A stretch of DNA of 7,132 nucleotides from an uncultured Lachnospiraceae bacterium (GCA_934351705.1 CAKRJK010000072.1:1-7132), one strand, 5' to 3'. Shown: positions 1 through 6,620, counted from the first letter of the stretch. The notes: generated by a model not told the origin, from the sequence alone. Numbers and translations are program-made.

Positions 1-1
1 G

Positions 2-244
2 ATTGTAAATGAAGTGAGGGAATCGACAGAATGGGAGGATATGAAGATGAATCTGATACAACTTGGACGGGAACAGGGAATTGAACAGGGCATGGCAAAA
101 GAACGTGAGAATACCGAACGGGAACGCAAACGGGCAGACAAAGCAACACAGCGGGCAAAGAAAGCAATCCAACGCAATAAACAGTTGGAATCAGAACTTT
201 CCAGTCTGCGTATGCAGCTTGCACAATTAACCCAGACGCCCTAA
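2..244 (+). CDS. 3' end of an Rpn-like (PD-(D/E)XK nuclease/transposase family) protein, partial
   Basis: An open frame enters from the left edge (first whole codon at base 2) and ends at TAA 242-244, giving the last 80 residues of a longer protein. A GTG at 14 is in frame but the reading frame continues upstream of it, so it is probably internal. The visible part starts with a short EVRESTEWE-type segment and a REQGIEQG stretch, then becomes an Arg/Lys/Glu/Gln-rich helix (ERENTERERKRADK and on) likely to form a coiled coil, ending in a leucine-containing heptad region. This arrangement, an E-W-E motif followed by EQG/EGR-like repeats and a charged helix, is typical of the C-terminal tail of Rpn-family recombination-promoting nucleases/putative transposases that are abundant in Lachnospiraceae. 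The catalytic domain would lie upstream and is not visible, so family assignment rests on the tail alone. No ribosome binding site or terminator for this gene can be seen. Confidence 0.6.
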   Translation: MVNEVRESTEWEDMKMNLIQLGREQGIEQGMAKERENTERERKRADKATQRAKKAIQRNKQLESELSSLRMQLAQLTQTP

Positions 245-333
245 ATATCGACTGATACAAGAAGATTAGTATTCCTGTGTTGCATACCCACGTACATTCT
301 GAATAAAATATGTGAAAAAATTAACAAGAAACC

Positions 334-362
334 TTGAAAAATATGCTCAGATATAATATGAT
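334..362 (+). promoter_or_regulatory. Sigma-A-like promoter for the five-gene unit starting with the ECF transporter gene
   Basis: A -35 box TTGAAA (334-339, five of six consensus bases) is separated by 17 nt from a -10 box TATGAT (357-362, five of six). Transcription would start near 369-371. A perfect TATAAT at 352-357 overlaps the -10 but has no good -35 at a normal distance (TTGAAA would be only 12 nt away). The position, between the end of the preceding gene and the first gene of a tight cluster, supports the call. It is a consensus match only. Confidence 0.6.
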
Positions 363-370
363 ACAAGATG

Positions 371-403
371 GTTATGAACAGTAATCATAGGCTGTTTCAT
401 AAC
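371..403 (+). promoter_or_regulatory. Imperfect inverted repeat / leader hairpin upstream of the ECF transporter gene
   Basis: GTTATGAACAG (371-381) pairs with CTGTTTCATAAC (392-403): 11 base pairs with a single bulged T and a 10-nt loop. It begins at the predicted transcription start and lies 18 nt upstream of the ribosome binding site of the next gene. It is followed by an A-rich run rather than a U-tract, so it is not an intrinsic terminator on this strand. It may be a repressor operator overlapping +1 or a 5'-end RNA stem that affects stability. I do not recognise it as a known riboswitch. Confidence 0.45.
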
Positions 404-435
404 AAATAAAAAAACCAGAAAGAGAGGAAAAGACT

Positions 436-1029
436 ATGAGCAAAAATGGAAAGCTGAATACAACGTATTTAGTGGAACTGGCAGTATTAACCGCCATCAT
501 TATCATCATGGCTTTTACCCCAATTGGTTATATCAGAACAGGTGGATTGTCAATTACCCTGCTTGTGATACCGGTTGCGGTAGGAGCTGTCGTCTTAGGA
601 CCAAAAGCAGGAGCAATTTTAGGAGCGGTATTCGGATTGACAAGCTTTATCCAGTGTTTTGGCTTAGAGCCATTCGGAACAGCATTGTTTGGGGTAAAAC
701 CGTTCGGAACATTTATCGTGTGTCTGGTTCCGCGTATCCTGATGGGATGGTTAAGTGGATTGATTTACCGCGCACTGATGAAAGGAAATGCGACTAAGAA
801 GGTTGCGGTTTTTGTCGGATGCCTTGCAGCACCGTTGTTAAATACCATTTTCTTCATGACAGCATTGACTACGATTTTCTACAGCTATATGACCACAGAA
901 TATGGTATGACCAACATCTTTACGTTTATCATTGCATTTGTCGGCATTAACGGATTGATTGAAGCAATCGTCTGCTTCATTTTAGGAACGGCAATAGCGG
1001 CAGCGTTGAAAAAAGCAATGAAACATTAA
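436..1029 (+). CDS. ECF transporter S component (substrate-binding membrane subunit)
   Basis: This is a 197-residue, very hydrophobic protein with about six membrane segments (roughly residues 12-28, 38-56, 58-75, 86-110, 122-148 and 160-190) and basic ends. It matches the ECF_trnsprt-type S-component style: the first helix carries an AxxxA motif (A16, A20), which in this family contacts the EcfT subunit, followed by a GLSITLLVIPV segment and a GPKAG loop (residues 55-59). Such proteins bind a vitamin or precursor with high affinity and import it with the shared EcfA/EcfA'/EcfT energising module, which is not encoded in this window. ATG 436 is preceded by AGAGAGGA at 421-428, 8 nt away. Substrate cannot be fixed: no FMN, TPP or cobalamin riboswitch is recognisable upstream. 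It does not look like BioY, and a pantothenate-type S component is my best but weak guess. It is the first gene of the cluster, 12 nt before the exonuclease gene. Confidence 0.85.
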   Translation: MSKNGKLNTTYLVELAVLTAIIIIMAFTPIGYIRTGGLSITLLVIPVAVGAVVLGPKAGAILGAVFGLTSFIQCFGLEPFGTALFGVKPFGTFIVCLVPRILMGWLSGLIYRALMKGNATKKVAVFVGCLAAPLLNTIFFMTALTTIFYSYMTTEYGMTNIFTFIIAFVGINGLIEAIVCFILGTAIAAALKKAMKH

Positions 1030-1041
1030 AAGGAGAATTAC

Positions 1042-1803
1042 GTGAAACCGAAGAAATTAATCTCATGGAATGTAAATGGGTTACGTGCCTGTATGCAAAA
1101 AGGCTTTATGGATTTTTTTGATGAAATTGATGCGGATATTTTTTGTCTGCAGGAGATTAAATTGCAGGAAGGACAGATCGAATGGAGCAAAGAAGGCTAT
1201 TTCGATTACTGGAATTATGCCGAGAAAAAAGGCTATTCGGGAACTGCGATTTTCACAAAAGAAGAACCGCTGGCAGTATCTTATGGCATAGGAATTGAGG
1301 AACACGACAAAGAAGGACGTGTGATTACATTGGAGTTTGCGGATTACTATTTTGTTACCGTCTACACCCCGAATTCCCAAAACGAATTGGCAAGGTTGCC
1401 ATATCGAATGAAGTGGGAAGATGATTTCAGAACATATCTATTGAACTTAAAAGAGAAAAAGCCGGTCATTGTCTGCGGCGACATGAATGTTGCCCATGAA
1501 GAGATTGATTTAAAAAATCCGAAAACAAATCGGAAAAATGCGGGATTCACGGATGAAGAGAGGGAAAAAATGACGGAATTACTGGAGAGCGGATTTATCG
1601 ACTCCTTCCGTTATTTTTATCCCGATTTAGAACAGGTTTATTCGTGGTGGTCTTACCGTTTTAAGGCGAGAGAAAAAAACGCGGGATGGCGAATTGACTA
1701 CTTTTTGGCATCAGAAGAATTAAAAGAACATTTAATAAATGCAAAGATTCATACAGACATTTACGGTTCGGATCATTGTCCGATAGAACTTACCATAGGA
1801 TAG
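1042..1803 (+). CDS. xth: Exodeoxyribonuclease III (AP endonuclease, ExoIII/Xth family)
   Basis: A 253-residue cytoplasmic enzyme of normal length for the single-domain exonuclease-endonuclease-phosphatase fold. It cleaves DNA 5' of abasic sites in base-excision repair and has 3'-5' exonuclease and 3'-phosphatase activity. All hallmark motifs are present in order: SWNVNGLRA with N10; LQEIK with the metal-binding E38; YTPNS with Y108; CGDMNV with D147 and N149; the DLKNPK stretch (156-161); YSWWSYR (200-206); WRIDYFL with D219; and the terminal GSDHCPIEL with D244 and H245 as the catalytic Asp-His pair. The likely start is GTG 1042, with AGGAGAA at 1031-1037 at normal spacing; no better ATG precedes it and the N-terminal motif begins at residue 7. 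It sits 12 nt after the transporter gene and 10 nt before the kinase gene, so it is probably co-transcribed. The fold and family assignment is firm. Confidence 0.96.
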   Translation: MKPKKLISWNVNGLRACMQKGFMDFFDEIDADIFCLQEIKLQEGQIEWSKEGYFDYWNYAEKKGYSGTAIFTKEEPLAVSYGIGIEEHDKEGRVITLEFADYYFVTVYTPNSQNELARLPYRMKWEDDFRTYLLNLKEKKPVIVCGDMNVAHEEIDLKNPKTNRKNAGFTDEEREKMTELLESGFIDSFRYFYPDLEQVYSWWSYRFKAREKNAGWRIDYFLASEELKEHLINAKIHTDIYGSDHCPIELTIG

Positions 1804-1813
1804 GAGAGGGAAT

Positions 1814-2722
1814 ATGATTTATACGGTTACGCTGAATCCCTCGCTGGATTATCTTGTGGATGTCGAAGGCTTTCGTATGGGACATACAAACCGTACCTGT
1901 TTTGAGAAACTGGTCTGCGGAGGCAAAGGAATCAATGTATCTACCGTACTTGCAGAACTGGGCTGTGAGACAGCAGCGTTGGGTTTTGTAGCAGGATTTA
2001 CGGGAAACGAAATTCGGGATCAGGTAAAGCAAAGAGGAATCCATGCGGATTTCATGGAATTGGGAGAAGGGGAATCCCGCATTAACGTAAAAATGCTTTT
2101 TTGTGAAGCAACCGAGATTAATGCGTGGGGACCATTCATATCGGAAAAAGACATAGAAAAATTAAAACAAAAATTAACAAATATCAAAGCGGAAGACACG
2201 CTGGTAATGGGAGGCGGCATTCCGCAAGGTATGACAAAGCGGATATATCGGGAGTTGATGGATACAGTCCGTGACAGCAATGCATCGGTGGTGGTTGATG
2301 CCGAGCGGGATTTGCTGTTGCCGACGTTGGAACATCATCCCTTTTTAATAAAACCAAACAAAGACGAGTTAGAAGCAATCTTTGAAGTGCAGATTACGCA
2401 AAGACGGGATATTGTCAAATATGCCGACGGATTGCGGGAACTGGGAGCAAGAAACGTACTGGTATCGCTTGGCGGCGAGGGAGCGGTTCTGTTGTGTGAG
2501 ACGGGAGAGTTATTGTATGGTACTGCACCACAGGGCAAGGTCATTAACACGGTGGGAGCCGGTGACTCCATGATCGCGGGCTTCTTGGCAGGATGGCAGG
2601 AAAAGCAGGATTATGAATATGCGTTCCGGCTGGGGATTGCCGCGGGAAGTGCAACAGCGTTTTCAAAAGGCTTGGCAAAGCGAAAAGAGATTGAAACTGT
2701 CTATGAAAATGTATTATTATAA
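1814..2722 (+). CDS. fruK: 1-phosphofructokinase family hexose kinase (PfkB/ribokinase superfamily)
   Basis: A 302-residue kinase of standard length for the FruK/LacC branch. It probably phosphorylates fructose 1-phosphate with ATP to give fructose 1,6-bisphosphate, feeding glycolysis; tagatose 6-phosphate is an alternative substrate. The N-terminal TVTLNPSLDY (4-13) is the branch signature. CGGKGINVS (35-43) is the PfkB substrate-binding motif, RINVKM (89-94) and TEINAWGP (100-107) follow, KPNKDELE (180-187) is typical of this branch, LVSLGGEGAVL (216-226) lies near the nucleotide site, and NTVGAGDSM (245-253) contains the anion hole and the catalytic base D251. ATG 1814 is preceded by AGGAGAGGG at 1802-1810, which overlaps the TAG of the exonuclease gene, implying translational proximity. 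There is no DeoR/FruR regulator and no PTS fructose transporter gene in the window, so the sugar specificity is inferred from sequence only. Confidence 0.88.
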   Translation: MIYTVTLNPSLDYLVDVEGFRMGHTNRTCFEKLVCGGKGINVSTVLAELGCETAALGFVAGFTGNEIRDQVKQRGIHADFMELGEGESRINVKMLFCEATEINAWGPFISEKDIEKLKQKLTNIKAEDTLVMGGGIPQGMTKRIYRELMDTVRDSNASVVVDAERDLLLPTLEHHPFLIKPNKDELEAIFEVQITQRRDIVKYADGLRELGARNVLVSLGGEGAVLLCETGELLYGTAPQGKVINTVGAGDSMIAGFLAGWQEKQDYEYAFRLGIAAGSATAFSKGLAKRKEIETVYENVLL

Positions 2723-2757
2723 GAAAGTAAAATGTTAAGAGAAAAGGAGAGATTGAT

Positions 2758-3279
2758 ATGGCACAGAATCCGATTGTTACCATCGAGATGGAAAACGGAG
2801 ATATTATGAAAGCGGAGCTGTACCCGGAAATTGCACCGAATACAGTCAATAACTTTATCAGCCTGATTAACCACAATTTTTATGACGGACTGATCTTTCA
2901 CAGAGTCATCAAAGGCTTTATGATTCAGGGAGGTTGTCCTGACGGAAACGGAATGGGCGGACCTGGTTACGGAATCAAGGGCGAGTTTGCACAGAACGGT
3001 GTTGCAAATGATTTAAAACACACAGAGGGCGTATTGTCTATGGCAAGAGCCATGCATCCAGATTCTGCGGGAAGCCAGTTCTTTATCATGCACAAAGATT
3101 CTCCGCATTTAGACGGAGCATATGCGGCATTTGGAAAAATCACAGAGGGAATGGATGTGGTCAATAAGATCGCAGAGACAAGAACAGATTTTTCCGACAG
3201 ACCGAGAAAACCACAGGTGATGAAGAAAGTAACGGTTGAGACTTTCGGAGAGACTTATCCGGAGCCGGAGACTGTTTAA
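2758..3279 (+). CDS. ppiB: Cyclophilin-type peptidyl-prolyl cis-trans isomerase
   Basis: A 173-residue single-domain cyclophilin without signal peptide or membrane segment, so a cytosolic foldase that accelerates cis-trans isomerisation of Xaa-Pro bonds. The core signature FHRVIKGFMIQGGCP (47-61) holds the catalytic R49 together with F54 and Q57. GGPGYGIKGEF (67-77) and SMARA (94-98) follow, then GSQFFI (105-110) with F108, and HLDGAYAAFGKI (117-128). At the positions equivalent to Trp121 and His126 of human cyclophilin A this protein has H117 and Y122, a substitution pattern common in small bacterial cyclophilins. ATG 2758 has AAGGAG at 2744-2749 upstream. It lies 35 nt after the kinase gene and 19 nt before the acetyltransferase gene; neither gap shows a terminator, so it is probably part of the same unit. 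Confidence 0.95.
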   Translation: MAQNPIVTIEMENGDIMKAELYPEIAPNTVNNFISLINHNFYDGLIFHRVIKGFMIQGGCPDGNGMGGPGYGIKGEFAQNGVANDLKHTEGVLSMARAMHPDSAGSQFFIMHKDSPHLDGAYAAFGKITEGMDVVNKIAETRTDFSDRPRKPQVMKKVTVETFGETYPEPETV

Positions 3280-3298
3280 CACGGTTTGGAGAATCAAA

Positions 3299-4198
3299 AT
3301 GGAACACAGTTTAAGATGTATTTTGATATGCAAAAGTGAATTAGAGATAGAACATCAGTTAGATGCTGATGTTCTGTTTTTATTGGAGAATGTCTGGCAG
3401 TACGGAGTACGTGTAGTTAATTTTGAACCGACGTCACAAGTGGAAGAAGATTTGGAAGCGTCGATGCACAATGCTTTGGAACAGGCAGGTCATACGCAGG
3501 AAGATTCTTTGCTCATTGCGGCAAGGGATAATACTTTAAGAGCAGGGGATAAACTGGGAATGGCGGTGATAGCCATGAAAAATCCAAGTATTCCGAACCA
3601 GACTTATGAGGGTGCAGAAATTCTTGTGGAGGGATTTGAGGAAGTCGATTTCTTTTTTCTGGAAAGAATGTATCAGAGAAAACACAGAATCCCGTGGCGG
3701 GTGATTGATACCGAACGCTGTTATCTGAGGGAGATGACGTTGGAGGATTTGGATGGGCTTTATGAAATTTATGCACAGGACGGCATGACAGATTATGTTG
3801 AGCCACTCTATGAGAGAAAAGAAGAGGAGGCGTACACTCAGGCATACATAGATAATATGTACCGATATTACGGCTATGGAATGTGGCTGGTATTTGACCG
3901 TTTTACAGATCAGATGATTGGCAGGGCAGGTCTGAATAATCAGGAGATAGAGGGAGAGATTGTTTTAGAGATGGGCTACCTGATCCGGACGGAGTATCAG
4001 GGACAAGGGTATGCAACCGAGGTTTGTGAGGCAATTCTGGAGTATGCAAAAGAGGCACTGGATTTTACGGAAGTGTCCTGCATGGTTGATCCGCACAATC
4101 AGAAATCCATACACTTTTTGAAAAAAATGAACTTTCAGGAGAGAAAAGAAGTAGTTTTGGACGGAAAAAAGATGAAAAGATACGTTTATTTTCTCTAA
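3299..4198 (+). CDS. GNAT family N-acetyltransferase with a degenerate HAD-like N-terminal region
   Basis: A 299-residue two-part protein. Residues about 134-299 are a RimJ/RimL-type GNAT domain: DTERCYLREMTLEDLD (137-152) opens it, GMWLVFDR and MIGRAGLN (about 194-212) form the central strands, EMGYLI (224-229) leads into the acetyl-CoA pyrophosphate loop QGQGYATE (234-241), and DPHNQKSIHFLKKMNF (264-279) is the usual closing helix with N267 and S270. The acceptor substrate is unknown. Residues about 1-130 resemble the C-terminal half of a HAD phosphatase, ending in a GMAVIAMKNPS and EGAEILVEGFEEVDF pattern, but the acids of motif IV appear replaced (A75 and T79) and no DxDxT nucleophile motif is visible, so it is probably not catalytic. 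ATG 3299 has GGAGA at 3288-3292, 6 nt away. An in-frame TTG at 3236 would overlap the cyclophilin gene by 44 nt and has no supporting site, so I rejected it. Probably the last gene of the cluster. Confidence 0.85.
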   Translation: MEHSLRCILICKSELEIEHQLDADVLFLLENVWQYGVRVVNFEPTSQVEEDLEASMHNALEQAGHTQEDSLLIAARDNTLRAGDKLGMAVIAMKNPSIPNQTYEGAEILVEGFEEVDFFFLERMYQRKHRIPWRVIDTERCYLREMTLEDLDGLYEIYAQDGMTDYVEPLYERKEEEAYTQAYIDNMYRYYGYGMWLVFDRFTDQMIGRAGLNNQEIEGEIVLEMGYLIRTEYQGQGYATEVCEAILEYAKEALDFTEVSCMVDPHNQKSIHFLKKMNFQERKEVVLDGKKMKRYVYFL

Positions 4199-4201
4199 AC
4201 A

Positions 4202-4230
4202 TTGCATTTTTGTCGGTTTTTGATTATAAT
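4202..4230 (+). promoter_or_regulatory. Probable promoter of the rel gene
   Basis: A perfect -10 box TATAAT (4225-4230) is preceded, after exactly 17 nt, by a weak -35 box TTGCAT (4202-4207, three of six consensus bases). Transcription would start near 4237 and leave a leader of about 65 nt. A second -10-like hexamer, TATACT (4240-4245), lies 15 nt downstream with only TTTTTG at the matching -35 position, so a weaker alternative start is possible. The region is the only gap over 40 nt between the upstream cluster and rel. Confidence 0.5.
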
Positions 4231-4241
4231 TTATGATTATA
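4221..4241 (+). repeat. Short tandem direct repeat over the rel promoter -10 region
   Basis: TGATTATA occurs at 4221-4228 and again at 4234-4241, a period of 13 nt. The first copy runs into the TATAAT -10 box and the second into the TATACT hexamer. In AT-rich DNA an 8-bp repeat can arise by chance, but it gives two overlapping -10-like elements. Confidence 0.35.
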
Positions 4242-4270
4242 TACTAGCGAGAATAGGCTTCGTTTATGTA

Positions 4271-4303
4271 ATGGAGAATGAGAAAAGAAAAGTGGTGATT
4301 TGA
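4271..4303 (+). other. Possible 10-codon upstream ORF overlapping the rel start codon
   Basis: ATG 4271 opens a frame encoding MENEKRKVVI and stops at TGA 4301-4303. The final A is also the first base of the rel ATG (TGATG), an arrangement used for translational coupling. Its own ribosome binding site is poor (only ATAGG about 13 nt upstream), while the GGTGAT serving rel lies inside it. It may be coincidental. Confidence 0.2.
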
Positions 4304-6609
4304 TGGATGATATCAAGAATAAAGAGTTGGAAGAGATCGAAAAAGAAGTTTTTGCCCAGAATGAAGAACTCAAGAAGATGGACGAATTTGTGTCTCCTGA
4401 GAGTCTGTATCAGGAGTTAGTTGCCAGCGTCAGAAAGTATCACCCATCTGCAGACATATCTCTGATTCAGAAGGCATATTTGGTGGCGAAAGATTTTCAT
4501 GAAGGTCAGGTTCGAAAATCGGGAGAACCGTATATTATCCATCCGCTGTGCGTTGCGATTATCTTAGCAGAGCTTGAGCTGGATAAGGAAACCATTGTTG
4601 CAGGTCTTTTACATGATGTCGTAGAGGACACGGTGATGACGGAGGAGGAGCTGGCAAAGGAGTTTAATCCCGAGGTTGCTCTTTTAGTGGACGGTGTGAC
4701 CAAGTTAGACCAGTTGTCTTATGATGCGGACAAAGTAGAAAAGCAGGCGGAGAATCTTCGTAAGATGTTTTTGGCGATGGCAAATGATATTCGTGTCATT
4801 TTGATCAAACTTGCCGATCGCCTTCACAATATGCGGACATTGAAATACATGAGTCCCGAGAAGCAAAAGGAAAAAGCAAGAGAGACAATGGATATTTATG
4901 CTCCGATTGCACAGAGACTCGGTATTTCCAAGATTAAGATAGAGTTAGAGGATTTGTCCTTAAAATATTTGGAACCGGAAGCATACTATGACTTGGTGGA
5001 GAAGATTGCACTGCGAAAAAGTGTGCGGGATGAGTATGTTCAGGAATTGGTAAAAGAGGTGCGTACACATATCCAGAGTGCGGGAATCCAGGCGGAGATA
5101 GACGGACGTGCAAAGCATTTTTTCAGTATTTATAAAAAGATGGTCAACCAGGATAAGACATTAGACCAGATTTATGATCTGTTTGCGATTCGTATTATTG
5201 TAAAAGATGTCAAGGACTGTTATGCGGCGTTAGGTGTGATCCATGAGATGTACAAACCGATTCCGGGACGTTTCAAAGATTATATTGCGATGCCAAAACC
5301 GAATATGTATCAGTCCCTGCATACGACTTTAATCGGCCCGAACGGACAGCCGTTTGAGATTCAGATCCGTACCTATGAGATGCATCGTACTGCTGAGTAC
5401 GGTATTGCGGCACATTGGAAATACAAAGAAGCCTCCAACGGCAATAATGTCGAGAATCAGGAAGAGGAGAAACTAAGCTGGCTTCGACAGATTCTGGAAT
5501 GGCAGAAGGATATGTCGGACAATCGCGAATTTATGAGCTTGTTAAAGAGCGATCTGGATTTGTTTTCTGATACGGTATTCTGTTTTACGCCGTCGGGAGA
5601 TGTTAAGAATCTGCCGACCGGTTCTACCCCGATCGATTTTGCCTATGCGATCCATTCAGCGGTGGGCAATAAAATGATCGGAGCAAAGGTCAACGGCAAA
5701 CTGGTGCCGATTGATTACCGCATTCAGAACGGAGACCGGATCGAGATTATCACCTCGCAGAATTCGCACGGACCAAGCCGTGACTGGTTGGGAATTGTCA
5801 AGAGTACACAGGCAAAGAATAAGATTAACCAGTGGTTCCGCAGTCAGTTTAAGGATGAGAATATTACAAAAGGCAAGGAATTGATCGCCCAGTATTGTAA
5901 GATGAAGGGAATCGAACTGCTGGAGATTAATAAGCCGCAGTATCAGGAGCGTATTTTGAGAAAATACGGATTCCATGATTGGGAGTCGGCACTTGCGAGC
6001 ATCGGACACGGCGGTCTTAAAGAAGGTCAGGTTGTCAACAAGATGTTGGAGGAGTACCGCAAAGACCATGTGGTTCCGATGACAGACGCAGATGTGCTTG
6101 CAAATGTTCAGGAGGTCGGAACCAGCAAGGCAGTACAGCCGAAGTCAAAGAGCGGAATCGTCGTCAAAGGTCTGTATGATGTTGCGGTTCACTTTTCAAA
6201 ATGCTGCAGCCCTGTTCCGGGAGACGAGATTGTAGGATTTGTGACGCGCGGACGAGGCGTATCCATCCACAGAACAGATTGTATCAATATCATCAACATT
6301 TCGGAGATGGATAAAGATCGTTTGATTGATGCGGAGTGGCAAAAGGGAGCCAGTGAGGGAAGTAACGGATTGTATCTGGCAGAAATCCGCATTTTCGGAA
6401 ACAACCGTACAGGTTTGTTGGTTGACATTACAAGGATTTTTACGGAACGTGAAATAGATATTAACTCAATCCACTCTTCCACGAGCAAACAGGGAATCGC
6501 AACGATTTCATTGTCATTCAGTATTCGAGGCAAAGACCAGTTGATGAGCGTGATTGATAAGATCCGTCAGGTAGACGGTGTAATCGATATTGAGAGAACA
6601 ACCAGCTAG
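4303..6609 (+). CDS. relA: Bifunctional (p)ppGpp synthetase/hydrolase (RelA/SpoT family, Rel)
   Basis: A 768-residue long RSH protein with all domains, making ppGpp/pppGpp from ATP and GDP/GTP during starvation and degrading it again; it acts in the cytosol with ribosomes. The HD hydrolase domain (about 50-200) retains H80, the HD pair H104-D105, E108-D109 and ADRLHNMRT with D172, so hydrolysis looks intact. The synthetase domain (about 240-375) has YDLFAIRI, RFKDYIA (323-329) with D326, YQSLHTT, and FEIQIRT with E352 and Q354. The RFKD sequence is the RXKD motif of bifunctional Rel enzymes, not the EXDD of proteobacterial RelA. TGS spans about 424-485, then a helical region, a zinc-finger-like FSKCC segment (C634, C635, with H656 and C660), and a C-terminal ACT domain (about 690-765). 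ATG 4303 is preferred over the adjacent TTG 4300 because GGTGAT at 4294-4299 is better spaced for it. It has its own promoter and is followed after 11 nt by the hydrolase gene. Confidence 0.97.
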   Translation: MDDIKNKELEEIEKEVFAQNEELKKMDEFVSPESLYQELVASVRKYHPSADISLIQKAYLVAKDFHEGQVRKSGEPYIIHPLCVAIILAELELDKETIVAGLLHDVVEDTVMTEEELAKEFNPEVALLVDGVTKLDQLSYDADKVEKQAENLRKMFLAMANDIRVILIKLADRLHNMRTLKYMSPEKQKEKARETMDIYAPIAQRLGISKIKIELEDLSLKYLEPEAYYDLVEKIALRKSVRDEYVQELVKEVRTHIQSAGIQAEIDGRAKHFFSIYKKMVNQDKTLDQIYDLFAIRIIVKDVKDCYAALGVIHEMYKPIPGRFKDYIAMPKPNMYQSLHTTLIGPNGQPFEIQIRTYEMHRTAEYGIAAHWKYKEASNGNNVENQEEEKLSWLRQILEWQKDMSDNREFMSLLKSDLDLFSDTVFCFTPSGDVKNLPTGSTPIDFAYAIHSAVGNKMIGAKVNGKLVPIDYRIQNGDRIEIITSQNSHGPSRDWLGIVKSTQAKNKINQWFRSQFKDENITKGKELIAQYCKMKGIELLEINKPQYQERILRKYGFHDWESALASIGHGGLKEGQVVNKMLEEYRKDHVVPMTDADVLANVQEVGTSKAVQPKSKSGIVVKGLYDVAVHFSKCCSPVPGDEIVGFVTRGRGVSIHRTDCINIINISEMDKDRLIDAEWQKGASEGSNGLYLAEIRIFGNNRTGLLVDITRIFTEREIDINSIHSSTSKQGIATISLSFSIRGKDQLMSVIDKIRQVDGVIDIERTTS

Positions 6610-6620
6610 AGGGAGGATAC

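Noticed and set aside
352..357. TATAAT as the main -10 box of the ECF promoter
   Set aside because: It lies only 12 nt from TTGAAA, and no other -35 box is found 16-18 nt upstream. The overlapping TATGAT at 357-362 gives the proper 17-nt spacing.
371..420. Intrinsic terminator before the ECF transporter gene
   Set aside because: The stem is AT-rich and followed by A-rich sequence instead of a U-tract. On the opposite strand no T-run follows it either.
3236..3298. TTG start that would lengthen the acetyltransferase by 21 residues
   Set aside because: It would overlap the cyclophilin gene by 44 nt, has no suitable ribosome binding site, and the added residues are Arg-rich out-of-frame cyclophilin sequence. 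ATG 3299 has a well-spaced GGAGA.
4199..4299. Terminator after the acetyltransferase gene
   Set aside because: T-rich runs occur at 4207-4221 but no inverted repeat precedes them, so a terminator cannot be supported.
4300..4302. TTG start for rel one codon before the ATG
   Set aside because: The GGTGAT site leaves only about 4 nt between its GG and the TTG, against 7 nt to the ATG, and ATG is the stronger start codon.
5656..6069. Minus-strand open frame of 137 codons inside rel
   Set aside because: It is antisense to a continuous, motif-complete rel coding region, resembles no family I know, and has no supporting upstream signals. The other minus-strand frames across the window were rejected for the same reason.
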